Positions 37,274-46,587 of a DNA stretch of 64,000 bases are shown here, in pieces (the stretch's first letter is position 1; every line of letters starts with the position of its first letter). The notes under the pieces were generated by a model. It was not told the DNA's origin and did not search any database. It saw only the letters and a program-made list of their open reading frames with translations. The translations under genes and the position numbers were made by a program. The DNA lies in contig JAUYAO010000044.1 of assembly GCA_030692565.1 (NCBI GenBank), positions 1-64,000 on the forward strand. Direction: 5' to 3'. Source of the stretch: Nitrospira sp. (lineage in GTDB: Bacteria > Nitrospirota > Nitrospiria > Nitrospirales > Nitrospiraceae).

Positions 37274-38290
37274 TCAATACTCCTGCAAAACACGCAATCT
37301 GCGATGACTAAAGAAGAGCTTGTATACCTTGTATAGAACTCTATTCACCCACAAAGGCATCAGGAAAACCGGCAAGGCAATCCAGAATTCCGGGAAACTC
37401 CAATAGTACTTAAACATTTTCCACAGCTTCCCAGAAGGAGTATCCCACCCGCCAACCCAACCGACGAGCATACCCCTCCAAAGCGCGGCGAAATTCGTTT
37501 TTAGAATCTTTCGGATCGATCGACGGGTAAATTTCCCTTCAAACTCCTTCACAATAGAATAGAAATGAATTCCATAAACATTGAATCCTTCGTTTACGAT
37601 CTCTCCGGTCTTGATTGTCGCCCTCTTTATTTCCTCAACGGTAGTTGGGTGGTTTAGGACATAGGGGCCGGCAAGGAAGTAGAACCTGCCCGGCCCAGAG
37701 AGGACATGAAGATAGGCACAGGTCGATGCAAACGAAAAACCCACCACATGCTTGCGCGCGATGTCCAAACCTGACAAACCACTCTGCTTCCGCATGATTT
37801 GTGTCGATACAAGACCTATCCCAGTTCCTACAACCTCCAACGCTTCGCTTCCATCTCGAAAGAAACCGGACGGTCTACCCTGGATTGCCACCCCTCGAGG
37901 AAGATCTGAGTCGAAATTTGCCCAAATCAAATTCAGATCAGGATTAGCCTTAATCAAACCAAGCACAGCATCTATCCCGCCTGACAAAAGTTCGTCATCG
38001 TCACTGAACAGCCAATAGAATTCACCCTTCGCGCGCTCCAGCAAGAACAGACTAGCCGCATCAAGACCAATTTTTGGCCCAGTGAAGTACTGAAAGTTAA
38101 TGGCCTTCCCCGCGACCATCCTGTCAAATACGTCTTTTGAATCTGCAGTGGTACTATCGTCTCGCACGACCACTTCTGTCTCTGGGGTCATCTGCGGCAA
38201 GAGACCTTTCAGCATACGCTCCAGCTCATGCGGACGATTGTATGTTGGGATGCACACACTGAGAGTGATTTTGTTTTGGCTATCAATCAT
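37274..38290 (-). CDS. Glycosyltransferase family 2
   Basis: A 338-aa GT-A protein: ITLSVCIPTYNRPHELERML, EVVVRDDSTTADS, and the metal-binding FYWLFSDDDELLSGG. The C-terminal part has a membrane-associated segment FWIALPVFLMPLWVNRVLY. It is a diverged relative of the gene at 33155-34087. It probably adds one residue of the O-unit from an unknown donor. Confidence 0.86.
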   Translation of the reverse strand: MIDSQNKITLSVCIPTYNRPHELERMLKGLLPQMTPETEVVVRDDSTTADSKDVFDRMVAGKAINFQYFTGPKIGLDAASLFLLERAKGEFYWLFSDDDELLSGGIDAVLGLIKANPDLNLIWANFDSDLPRGVAIQGRPSGFFRDGSEALEVVGTGIGLVSTQIMRKQSGLSGLDIARKHVVGFSFASTCAYLHVLSGPGRFYFLAGPYVLNHPTTVEEIKRATIKTGEIVNEGFNVYGIHFYSIVKEFEGKFTRRSIRKILKTNFAALWRGMLVGWVGGWDTPSGKLWKMFKYYWSFPEFWIALPVFLMPLWVNRVLYKVYKLFFSHRRLRVLQEY

Positions 38291-38328
38291 GAATCATGCT
38301 CGCATGCGGCGAAGATTCGTGGCCGCGT

Positions 38329-39264
38329 TCATGCTGTTTGACAACTTTCCTTCTCACGGGTTGCATAAATGTTCCCTACCCACATATTCCGCGACTGCTC
38401 ATCCTTGAGTTGAGGCATGTACACCAAGTGGGGAGGAGTATGCTTCACGACAAACCCCGCAGCTTCAAGATGAGATTTCAATTTCTCGAACCCATAATGA
38501 TATTCAATCACCATATCGGAAAATCTTCGCAGAATTGCCTTATCCGTATTCAACAATATATCGTACTCATAGCCCTCCACATCCATCTTCAGAATCCCGG
38601 AATCAACCTCAAATCTATTCACGATTTCTTCAAGCGTCATTACGGGAATCGACGTGCCCACTTCGGAGCTCTCGATGCCTACCCCAAACATATCTTCCAG
38701 ATCGTGATCAATTGTTAGCGACCCCGGACTCTTTCCCGCAGCAGCAAGAATTATCTGGCAAGAATTTGAGAATCCATTTCTTCGGATGTTCTCTTCTGCC
38801 AACCGAAAGTACCCAGGGAAGGCCTCAACCGCATACACCGCCTTGGCGCCCTCAAGCAAGAACGAGACCGCAGTGTCGCCGAAAGCCGCCCCTATATCAA
38901 CAACCTGCTTGCCTCGAACGCTAGTGGACTCAAAGAATTCCCGGTAGGGATCACCACCAAAAATTTCCAGCACCGTATCGAACCCATACTTCCCAAATGC
39001 AAAAGACAACTCCTTACCCTTGTATGTAAAATTAACCGTGTTCTCTGTAAGAGTTGCAGAGGGGAAATGATGAAACAGATACACGCATCGGAGATATTCA
39101 AGCCAGGAATTCCGGTTGAACTTAAGAACATGGCCCCCTTTAAACCGCGCATGACACTCCTGCGCCAATCCAAGCCAAACTGCTATTGCAGACGGCCAGT
39201 TTGCGGTGGTTTTGATAGCGAGCTGCAGTCTTTTCAGTCTAGTTTCCATCAACACTCCCCCCAA
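38329..39264 (-). CDS. FkbM family methyltransferase
   Basis: A 311-aa FkbM-type O-methyltransferase with QVVDIGAAFGDTAVSFLLEG, AVEAFPGYFRLAEENIRRNG and ILKMDVEGYEYDILL. It is nearly collinear with the FkbM at 34949-35893, including FAFGKYGFDT, DPYREF and EDMFG. The pair looks like a duplication that was later split by the IS30 insertion. It lies 38 bp before the GT2 at 37274 on the transcribed strand. Confidence 0.87.
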   Translation of the reverse strand: MGGVLMETRLKRLQLAIKTTANWPSAIAVWLGLAQECHARFKGGHVLKFNRNSWLEYLRCVYLFHHFPSATLTENTVNFTYKGKELSFAFGKYGFDTVLEIFGGDPYREFFESTSVRGKQVVDIGAAFGDTAVSFLLEGAKAVYAVEAFPGYFRLAEENIRRNGFSNSCQIILAAAGKSPGSLTIDHDLEDMFGVGIESSEVGTSIPVMTLEEIVNRFEVDSGILKMDVEGYEYDILLNTDKAILRRFSDMVIEYHYGFEKLKSHLEAAGFVVKHTPPHLVYMPQLKDEQSRNMWVGNIYATREKESCQTA

Positions 39265-39323
39265 TCAAGGCGTTTCTCCGTAGAGTCAGAGCACTTGGGT
39301 GGCATGCCTTTCGCCATCAAGAT

Positions 39324-40343
39324 TCAATGATTACGATTATCAGGCCGATCTCTTTCCCCTTGTGCGATTGCAAGATCGCTGTCCATCATCATTGTTACGA
39401 GCTCACTAAATGATGTCTTAGGCTTCCAGCCTAAATGGCGCCTAGCTTTCGTTGTGTCTGCAAGCCACGGAGTAGCTTCGGCAGGCCTATACAACTGGGG
39501 ATCTACAACAACATACCGCTTCCAATCGAGCCCCGCATAAGCAAATGCCCGCTCAACAAATTCTTGTATCGTGTGGTTCTCCTGAGTGCCGATTACATAG
39601 TCATCTGGCAAATCCTGCTGCAGCATCGCCCAAATTGCTTCGACAAAATCCCCGGAGTATCCCCAATCCCGCTTCGTCTCTAAATTACCCAGTACTAATT
39701 TTTCGGCCAGGCCGTACTTGATACGCGCAGCGGTCAAAGTAATTTTCCTTGTTACAAAAATATTGGCACGACGAGGAGACTCGTGGCTAAAACAGATTCC
39801 TGAACATGCAAAAATCGAATACTTTCTCCGATAAAGTTTAGTCAAATAATAACCGGCAATTTTTGAAATCCCATAGGGGGAGTTTGGATTAAACGGGGTA
39901 ACTTCGCTCTGCGGGGACTCAACCGCATCTCCAAACAGTTCACTACTCGCGGCAAAATAAAATCTAACCCGCGGCATCACGTCTTTAATGACCGACAGAA
40001 GCGAGAGAGTGCTATGAGTATTTGCCTGAAAAGTCCCCCAAGGATTCTCAAAGGACTTTGGGGTATGGCTTTGTGCAGCCAGGTGATAAATTTCGCTTGG
40101 CTCTATTGCATACACGACCTTCTTAAGCGAGTTCTCGTCTGTAATATCAACATGATGGAGCGTAAGCTGTGGGCTCAGCAGAAGATGACCAATATTGGAG
40201 AAAGAATTCCCACTCTCGCCTATCGAGGGAGGACGCAATAGCCCATGAACCGCATAACCTTTTCCGAGTAAGAGTTCCGCCAGATAAGAACCGTCCTGGC
40301 CATTCACTCCTGTAATTACGGCAACTTTCTTTTCTGTATTCAT
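39324..40343 (-). CDS. GDP-mannose 4,6-dehydratase-like SDR enzyme
   Basis: A 339-aa extended SDR protein: VAVITGVNGQDGSYLAELLL, YHLAAQSHTPKSFENP, AASSELFGDA, the catalytic Tyr/Lys in SPYGISKIAGYYL, and CFSHESPRRANIFVTRKIT, a GMD-family signature. It differs from the classical GMD at 48784 (for example LLRPPSIGESG where GMD has a KRRASSFN stretch). It may act on a related GDP-hexose or make the 4-keto sugar used by the adjacent C-methyltransferase, which starts 13 bp upstream. Confidence 0.82.
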   Translation of the reverse strand: MNTEKKVAVITGVNGQDGSYLAELLLGKGYAVHGLLRPPSIGESGNSFSNIGHLLLSPQLTLHHVDITDENSLKKVVYAIEPSEIYHLAAQSHTPKSFENPWGTFQANTHSTLSLLSVIKDVMPRVRFYFAASSELFGDAVESPQSEVTPFNPNSPYGISKIAGYYLTKLYRRKYSIFACSGICFSHESPRRANIFVTRKITLTAARIKYGLAEKLVLGNLETKRDWGYSGDFVEAIWAMLQQDLPDDYVIGTQENHTIQEFVERAFAYAGLDWKRYVVVDPQLYRPAEATPWLADTTKARRHLGWKPKTSFSELVTMMMDSDLAIAQGERDRPDNRNH

Positions 40344-40356
40344 AGGAATACTGCGC

Positions 40357-41634
40357 CTAGCTTCCTATCACTCTAAATTCTGGCATCGGAACAATAAACT
40401 TTCCGCCTTTGCGAAGAAACTCCGTCTCCCTACTCAAGAACTCCGGCAAGAAATGCCACGCCAAAAGAAAATAATAATCCGGCTTTCGAGCCCTGGATTC
40501 CTCTTCTGAAATAACTGGAATGACGGTTCCCGCCGTATATTTTCCCCATTTTTGAGGGTTTCTATCCGCAATGGCTTCAATCAAGTCCGGGGTAAGACCA
40601 TAAAACTGGAGGGTTGTATTACCCTTCGTCGAGGCGGCATACCCATGAACCTTTTTACCCTTGGCCACCTCTTGTCGTATCAAGGTGACAACCTGTTCCT
40701 TCGCATCCAGAATTCGCTTTACGAGCGCGTCATAGGTCTGCTGATGGTCAAGGCCAAGACTGGCCTCCTTTGCTCGCAGGGCAGTGACCCGCCCCTCGGC
40801 CCCCGCATCAAGACTGAGGGAACGGCCTAAGCCAGCCTTCCTGATGAAGACGCGCACACTGCCCTCATTGATATGCTCTCGCATCTCAACATCGCACACC
40901 TTGAGCCCATGTCGGTCAAGAAGCCGTTCAAGAGATTGCAAAGAATAATACTCAAGATGCTCGTGGCAGATTCCGTCGAAAGCATTACGCTCCAAGAAAG
41001 ACGGGAGATACATCATCTGGATGATCAGCAAGCCCTCATCATCCAAACACTTCACAATATCGGAGACAAAAGCATTGGGATCGTCGAGATCATAAAACAT
41101 CCCGATGGCTGTAATGACTTTGGCCCGATCGGTCCCGAACGTCTTCTTCCAGGCATCGGCATTAAAGAAATCCACAATGATCTTTGTCGTTCCCTGCGTT
41201 CCAAACGCTTCCAGGTTTCTTGCCGGCTCAAACCCGATTGTCTTGAGCCCGGCAACTTTATAACCCCGGAGCAATGTGCCATCGTTTGCGCCAATATCGA
41301 TGACATAGTCATTCGACTGAAGCTTTCCGATCTTGGCGGCCTTCTCAGCAATGCTATTCAACTCGTCCGTCATGGTTTTATTGATACCTGATCGGTACCA
41401 ATAATTTCGGTACATGGCTTCGCCGGAAACTGTGTGCCGAAGCTGCAGCAACCCGCACCCCCCGGCATGTTGATCACATAACACCAGCTCAAGTGGAGCC
41501 TTGATCCCCCTCGACTTGTCTGGCACGTCGAGAAAGTCGGAAACAAACAAGTCCCCGAGCGACAAGATGCTCATCAAGTTTTGGGACTCACAAACTCTGC
41601 ACTTTTCAATAGTCCTGTAACTAGCGCTACTCAT
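40357..41634 (-). CDS. Sugar C-methyltransferase (TylC3-like, three-domain)
   Basis: A 425-aa enzyme with an N-terminal putative zinc-binding domain (CRVCESQNL, then CDQHAGGCGLLQL), a central SAM-binding domain (YVIDIGANDGTLLRG) and the conserved catalytic-loop segment CHEHLEYYSLQSLERLL, followed by a C-terminal Rossmann-like domain (KVHGYAASTKGNTTLQ). TylC3-type proteins methylate C3 of NDP-4-keto-6-deoxy sugars. Paired with the GMD-like dehydratase, this predicts a branched-chain 6-deoxysugar. That pathway link is inference. Confidence 0.88.
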   Translation of the reverse strand: MSSASYRTIEKCRVCESQNLMSILSLGDLFVSDFLDVPDKSRGIKAPLELVLCDQHAGGCGLLQLRHTVSGEAMYRNYWYRSGINKTMTDELNSIAEKAAKIGKLQSNDYVIDIGANDGTLLRGYKVAGLKTIGFEPARNLEAFGTQGTTKIIVDFFNADAWKKTFGTDRAKVITAIGMFYDLDDPNAFVSDIVKCLDDEGLLIIQMMYLPSFLERNAFDGICHEHLEYYSLQSLERLLDRHGLKVCDVEMREHINEGSVRVFIRKAGLGRSLSLDAGAEGRVTALRAKEASLGLDHQQTYDALVKRILDAKEQVVTLIRQEVAKGKKVHGYAASTKGNTTLQFYGLTPDLIEAIADRNPQKWGKYTAGTVIPVISEEESRARKPDYYFLLAWHFLPEFLSRETEFLRKGGKFIVPMPEFRVIGS

Positions 41635-41652
41635 ATGTTGTTTCCTTAATAA

Positions 41653-42480
41653 TTAACAATTCCCTCTTTTGGCTAGGATATAACCGATATCCATATTGCG
41701 ATACTCATCTGGATGCCTAGAAATAACCACAGTAGTAATTTTCTTGTTCTCAACCGAAAAACCAGCTTCAACGAGCTTGCTTTCCAGATCTTGTGGTCCA
41801 AAATGATATTCAATGAAAATGAGGCTGAAACGACGCAACGTCTCACGACTCGCAAAACGAATTATTTCATACTCAAACCCATCTACGTCTAACTTCAAAA
41901 TAGCATCTCGCACTTCACTTCGCTTGACTATGTCATCAAGCGTCTTGAAGGGAGCCTTGTCCACTTCTTGCCTGTCCTGTTCTGGAACACATGCCCCAAG
42001 GATAGCGTCCGAGCTACTGATCTTCCTGCTTGAAACACCGCAATACTCGATTTCAATTTTATCTCTAAAATTATTAAGGTCTATATTCCTTTGCGCCAAA
42101 TCAAAATACCTTCTATTCAATTCATACCTGTAAACTCTGCTTGCCCCCTTCAGGGGAAAATACACTGCTGTATCACCGATAGCAGCACCAATATCAACGA
42201 CAACCTTGCCCGCAACGGGAAGAACGTCATACTCACCGCTCTTAAATATCCCCGCCGCCATAGGGAATAAATCCCCGTAGAAGATTTTAACCTTGCGCCC
42301 GTTCATCGAAAAAGAAACCGTTCGATCTTTATTTATTGTTGCAAATGGAAAGTACCTAAAGAAAGTGACGAGCTCGTCATGACTGCCTTCAATCCCTTTC
42401 ACTCGATGGAGTAGAACTTGAGGAAAGGTAAGCGTGTGTTTAGCAGCAGTTTTTAATATTCGCAGAACATCCATGGCCAT
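41653..42480 (-). CDS. FkbM family methyltransferase
   Basis: A 275-aa FkbM protein, more diverged than the other two: VVVDIGAAIGDTAVYFPLKG, RYELNRRYFDLAQRNIDL, AILKLDVDGFEYEIIRF and FIEYHFGPQDLESKL. It is AT-rich compared with the flanking lipid A genes, consistent with horizontal acquisition. It follows the CgeB-like glycosyltransferase after a 37-bp gap. Confidence 0.86.
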   Translation of the reverse strand: MAMDVLRILKTAAKHTLTFPQVLLHRVKGIEGSHDELVTFFRYFPFATINKDRTVSFSMNGRKVKIFYGDLFPMAAGIFKSGEYDVLPVAGKVVVDIGAAIGDTAVYFPLKGASRVYRYELNRRYFDLAQRNIDLNNFRDKIEIEYCGVSSRKISSSDAILGACVPEQDRQEVDKAPFKTLDDIVKRSEVRDAILKLDVDGFEYEIIRFASRETLRRFSLIFIEYHFGPQDLESKLVEAGFSVENKKITTVVISRHPDEYRNMDIGYILAKRGNC

Positions 42481-42517
42481 GGCCGCTTACCCTCCGAACC
42501 AATGACTGTTAAGCCAG

Positions 42518-43549
42518 TCAAGAAATAGCTCTTAGCATCTGAGCCAACTGAACACGCATGCTGTAGCCGCTCTTCACACAGCGTTCACAGCCGGCACGCG
42601 CGATCCGCTCCCGGTCCTCATCGTGGGCGAGATAATACGTGATCTTGGCGAGGAGTTCATCGTTTGACGCGAAGAATTCCGCCTCTTTCCCCTCCTCAAA
42701 AAATTCCCCATGCCGGCTAGTTCTCTCCGCAAGCATGAACCCGCCACAGGCAGGAATTTCCACGCTGCGGCTTGTCACTTCATCCCGATTCACTTTGCGC
42801 AGAAAATTCAGATTGATTTTGGTGGCGCAAATAGCTTTCGAATAGTCCTCACCGAAAAGAAACTCGTTCTTCACGACAAGGTGTGGGTGTCGATTCACCC
42901 ATCCACTCCATCCATTACCCCACACCACCACCCTCACCCCGTGCTCGGCAAGATATAGTAATGATTCGGCTCGTTCCTTCTCAAATGCACCGATTGCGCT
43001 CACGTCGCAAGAAAAGCGCGCCAGATCTGTCTCGGTCAAGGAAATAGGCCTGTGCACACGCTCATCGTATGAGTCAAGAAAGAGCCTCGTCTGCCTAGCG
43101 CCCCACAATTTCAGTTCGCTGAGGTTATATCGTTTCGTCGTAAACACAACATCGTAGTAGCGGACGCCCCAGCGATACCACATCGAATGTCCGTGCCAGG
43201 CAAACATATCGTCCTCTGAACACGAAACCAACCTTGCAGAAGGCATCTGAGCCTTGATATGCCGCAAGGTCCACGGCCACATCATATTTCCCTTCTCAAT
43301 CCATATGACATCGAACGGGGCAGATCGAAGGACAGCGCAGGCCTGCTCATTGACACACATGTCATCGACCGGGATTTTCAGCTTCCAGCGCACTCGATAG
43401 AGAATGGAGGGAGGATCAATACGCCCGGGGGGTGATACTTTTGTGTGTGACAAGGCAACGACCTCATGCCCAAGGCCTTCTAATGTCCGATAGCGTTGGA
43501 ATCCTCTCCCATACTCATTCAGGTCACCGATATAGAGAATGCGACTCAT
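42518..43549 (-). CDS. CgeB-like glycosyltransferase
   Basis: A 343-aa protein of the CgeB/YkvP group of GT-B glycosyltransferases. It starts SRILYIGDLNEYGRGFQRY, has SCSEDDMFAWHGHSM, and ends with the nucleotide-sugar segment SRSVEIPACGGFMLAERTS and FFASNDELLAKITYYL. The ATG at 43549 overlaps the upstream methyltransferase stop (ATGA). The longer open frame upstream is overlap only. Confidence 0.84.
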   Translation of the reverse strand: MSRILYIGDLNEYGRGFQRYRTLEGLGHEVVALSHTKVSPPGRIDPPSILYRVRWKLKIPVDDMCVNEQACAVLRSAPFDVIWIEKGNMMWPWTLRHIKAQMPSARLVSCSEDDMFAWHGHSMWYRWGVRYYDVVFTTKRYNLSELKLWGARQTRLFLDSYDERVHRPISLTETDLARFSCDVSAIGAFEKERAESLLYLAEHGVRVVVWGNGWSGWVNRHPHLVVKNEFLFGEDYSKAICATKINLNFLRKVNRDEVTSRSVEIPACGGFMLAERTSRHGEFFEEGKEAEFFASNDELLAKITYYLAHDEDRERIARAGCERCVKSGYSMRVQLAQMLRAIS

Positions 43550-44463
43550 GCCGGGATTGAATTGCCGGTACCGCACGGCAGGTACACCGAATGTTTGGCC
43601 TGACACCCCTCACATACGGCATGGCCACCCTGCAACTTGAAGGATTGCCGATGGCAGTTCGGGCACTCCAGCAGGTTCATCAGATCTAGCGATTTATTCC
43701 TACTGTTCTGGGAAAACAGCCTCCGAATGACTGCCAGAATCCGTTGTTTGATGATCGCCATCGGTGCCGGGTTCTGAATGAGCTCGGCTGCGCTTGACTG
43801 TGGTCCATCCCAACTCGCATCACACTCCGGGTTCAGAATCCGATACTTGATTCCGCCGCTCTCTCTATTCCAAAAATACCGGACATGGAAATGGAAGGGA
43901 AATCGGGACACCCAGTTCGGAAATATGGACCGCGCTTTATTATGAAACAGCCCGACAACTTCTTCGTCCTGGATGTAATGTTTCTTCTTTCTTATGACAA
44001 GCTGGCCATCCGTGTCGGCAATTTCTAAGCGGTGAAAACCATAGTGCGTCAATCGCTCCATGAATGCATCGGGCCCTTCAATATATCCCGCCTTTCCCAC
44101 ACGCTGAATCTCGCTCAGGAACTTCTCGGGTTCGGCGGAATGTTCGAGCACATGTGAAGCAATCACGAAATCGAAACTCCCATCCTTGAACGGCAATCGT
44201 TCGCCAAACGCCAGAATAGTCGGCCGATCGCGTACAAGATGGGCGTAGAATCTCTCCTGTGTTTCCTCATAGGCATCGCACAGCACATTGGCCCTGAAAT
44301 AAGGGGACGCACCGCTTCCAACCTCCAACACCAGCGCATCCCTGCCGACCGGACAATACAACCGGCGCAACGACCACGCGATTGGATCCATTCCGAGCTT
44401 TCTGAATACCCGCATCGGCAGGCTTTCAGCTGCCACTGGCCTACTTGTCATGATCGGTCTCAC
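43546..44463 (-). CDS. SAM methyltransferase with C-terminal zinc ribbon
   Basis: A 305-aa protein. The class I methyltransferase domain has LVLEVGSGASPYFRANVLCD, ERLPFKDGSFDFVIASHVLE and GYIEGPDAFMERL. The C-terminus is a Trm112-like zinc ribbon with CPNCHRQSF and CEGCQAKHSVYLPCG. Such proteins appear in O-antigen loci. An alternative start is the ATG at 44451. Coupled to the CgeB-like gene by ATGA. Confidence 0.84.
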   Translation of the reverse strand: MRPIMTSRPVAAESLPMRVFRKLGMDPIAWSLRRLYCPVGRDALVLEVGSGASPYFRANVLCDAYEETQERFYAHLVRDRPTILAFGERLPFKDGSFDFVIASHVLEHSAEPEKFLSEIQRVGKAGYIEGPDAFMERLTHYGFHRLEIADTDGQLVIRKKKHYIQDEEVVGLFHNKARSIFPNWVSRFPFHFHVRYFWNRESGGIKYRILNPECDASWDGPQSSAAELIQNPAPMAIIKQRILAVIRRLFSQNSRNKSLDLMNLLECPNCHRQSFKLQGGHAVCEGCQAKHSVYLPCGTGNSIPA

Positions 44464-44472
44464 TATGCCCCC

Positions 44473-45498
44473 TTACAATCTCGGCGTGTGACCCAATACC
44501 CGCTTAAGCTGAAAAACACCCCAATCACAGACCCCCTTACCCAGCACCACCAGCAACACGACGTAGAGGTAGTACAAGTAGGAGGCATTAAAGCCCAGCT
44601 TGTTGAGCTCGCGGACGTATTGAAAAAACGCCTTCAATCCTGAGTTCCGATGAACGGCCAAGCTCGGGTAAAAATACTTGGACATATCCTTTTTGATACG
44701 CTCAGTCGACGCAATCGCATGTTGTTGGTCGACAAACTCCGTGATCCGGGAAAAACTTTTCAGAAAGTTCAATGATATTTCAAGCGTGGGGCGACGTGGG
44801 ATGAATTTCCCCTTCTCTCGATCGAACATGACATCGCCCACGTTGTGCTCGTGAGAGGCGTACTGCTGCGTAAAGGGGTCATCAAAATACGCGGAGGGAT
44901 GCCGCAACACCACTTCGGCAAGCAAATAGAGCTGAATGAGCATCGTTCCGTCAAACCGGTCTGTCAGAAAAGGAGCAGCATACTCCCGGCGAATCGTAAA
45001 CCCTGCGATATAGACGCTCTTCCGGAACAGCTCAACATAGGCTTCAACCCCCGGCTCGAAGAACATGGACTGCTGAAAATATCGAAACCGCTCCTTCCTT
45101 TTCTCGTCGTAAATCAGATAGTGCGATTTCATCACGTACCCTAGCCCAGGGTAGCCGCGCAAAAAACCCAAGACTTTATCAAGGGCACCCGGCACAAACT
45201 CGTCGTCATCACCCATGAAGATCAGCCAGGTTCCACTTGCATGCTTGACTAATTCACAAAAAGTTCCGTCATATCCAAGATTTTTCTTGTTCGCCAAATA
45301 CACCACAGGATACGAGCGGTCCGATCTAAATCCGGCGACGACGTCTCGTATTTCCTGCTGCCTCGGACTGGAGTCCTCGCACACCACCACTTCAATCTCG
45401 TCTCCTCGAGATACATCAATGGTTTTCAGCAGCCGCAGAAGTAACTCTGGCCGGTTGTAGCTCAAGATACAGATTGAGGCGAAAATCGGCTGGCTCAT
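44473..45498 (-). CDS. Glycosyltransferase family 2
   Basis: A 341-aa GT-A enzyme: ASICILSYNRPELLLRLL, EVVVCEDSSPRQQE and the DxD-type TWLIFMGDDDEFVPG. The C-terminal third is helical with a hydrophobic segment (YLYYLYVVLLVVLGKG), suggesting membrane association. It resembles abequosyl- and tyvelosyl-transferases in layout (WbaV-like), but donor identity cannot be read from the sequence. Confidence 0.86.
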   Translation of the reverse strand: MSQPIFASICILSYNRPELLLRLLKTIDVSRGDEIEVVVCEDSSPRQQEIRDVVAGFRSDRSYPVVYLANKKNLGYDGTFCELVKHASGTWLIFMGDDDEFVPGALDKVLGFLRGYPGLGYVMKSHYLIYDEKRKERFRYFQQSMFFEPGVEAYVELFRKSVYIAGFTIRREYAAPFLTDRFDGTMLIQLYLLAEVVLRHPSAYFDDPFTQQYASHEHNVGDVMFDREKGKFIPRRPTLEISLNFLKSFSRITEFVDQQHAIASTERIKKDMSKYFYPSLAVHRNSGLKAFFQYVRELNKLGFNASYLYYLYVVLLVVLGKGVCDWGVFQLKRVLGHTPRL

Positions 45499-45507
45499 AT
45501 CAAAGGC

Positions 45508-46587
45508 TTATGCCGCAGTTTTCCCTGTCGTCGGCTTGGGCGCGCCGAACAATTCCAGCAACGCCTCCACACGTTCGTTCCACGCACGGATGCCATAGAC
45601 CTCCAGCGTTCGTTTGCGCAAATATTCGCGGTCGAACAATTTGCAGGGCGCTGTTCTGGCCAGAATCGTGACGATTGCATCTGCAATCGAATCTACATCG
45701 TCCGGCTGAACCAGCAGCCCTAATTCGCCACCGAGAAGCCCTTCGCGGCAGCCGTACCCGGCAGTTGCCACAACCGGAACGCCACAGGCTAACGATTCAA
45801 TAAACACAATGCCAAAACCTTCGAACTTTGACGGAAGCACAAACACATCTCCAAGATTGTAATAATCGACCCGCTCATGATCGGCTGCCGCCCCAGCCAT
45901 AATCACACTTTTCTTGAGTTCCGGATGCTCGGTAAGAATTGCGTTCACACGCTCATCCTGACCGCTCCCGACGATGAGGTAGAGCGCATCGGGCACCTGT
46001 TCCAATACACGAGGAAGCGCTTTCAGCACCCGATCCTGCCCTTTATGCTCAAGTGTGGAAAGTCTGGCCAGCGAGAGGATAATCGGTCGCCCTGCGAGTT
46101 TAAATCGGTCCAGCAAGATCCGACTTTTTTCTTTCACGAAAAACGCATCCCCATCGACAGCGCTCGGGAGCATGAACATACGGTCTTCGACTTCCGGAAA
46201 TTGTTTAAGAATCAATCCCTTCGTATATTCAGAAATCGTAATGATCATCCGCGCCTCTGAAATCCCACGGCGCTTCAAGAAGCTTTTCACATCAAGCACT
46301 TCAATCCCATAGAGTGCCAATGTGTACGGCGTTCCCCACAATGCTTTCAGAAACGCGCACACCGGGGAAAAATTCAAATGCGCACAAAAAACAATATCAG
46401 GGCGATCCACGAAGAACCGCCATAGGAATCTGGCGACAAAAGAAATCTTCGCCCACAACTGTCCCTCTCGTCGCTCAACAAGGATGATGTCCGCCCCGCC
46501 GTGAGTGAGCGCTGAGAGAAAATCTCTGTTGAACTTTTCAATTCCCCCGATTCGCCTGACGTCGCCGGCGACAAAAAGAACTTTCAT
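45508..46587 (-). CDS. Glycosyltransferase family 4
   Basis: A 359-aa GT-B protein starting MKVLFVAGDVRRIGGIEKFN, preceded by GGAG nine bases upstream. The donor site has ILSLARLSTLEHKGQDRVL and LPSKFEGFGIVFIESLACG (the EX7E motif). It belongs to the GT4 group of mannosyl/galactosyl transferases. The ATG shares its A with the TGA of the small upstream frame (TGATG). Confidence 0.88.
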   Translation of the reverse strand: MKVLFVAGDVRRIGGIEKFNRDFLSALTHGGADIILVERREGQLWAKISFVARFLWRFFVDRPDIVFCAHLNFSPVCAFLKALWGTPYTLALYGIEVLDVKSFLKRRGISEARMIITISEYTKGLILKQFPEVEDRMFMLPSAVDGDAFFVKEKSRILLDRFKLAGRPIILSLARLSTLEHKGQDRVLKALPRVLEQVPDALYLIVGSGQDERVNAILTEHPELKKSVIMAGAAADHERVDYYNLGDVFVLPSKFEGFGIVFIESLACGVPVVATAGYGCREGLLGGELGLLVQPDDVDSIADAIVTILARTAPCKLFDREYLRKRTLEVYGIRAWNERVEALLELFGAPKPTTGKTAA

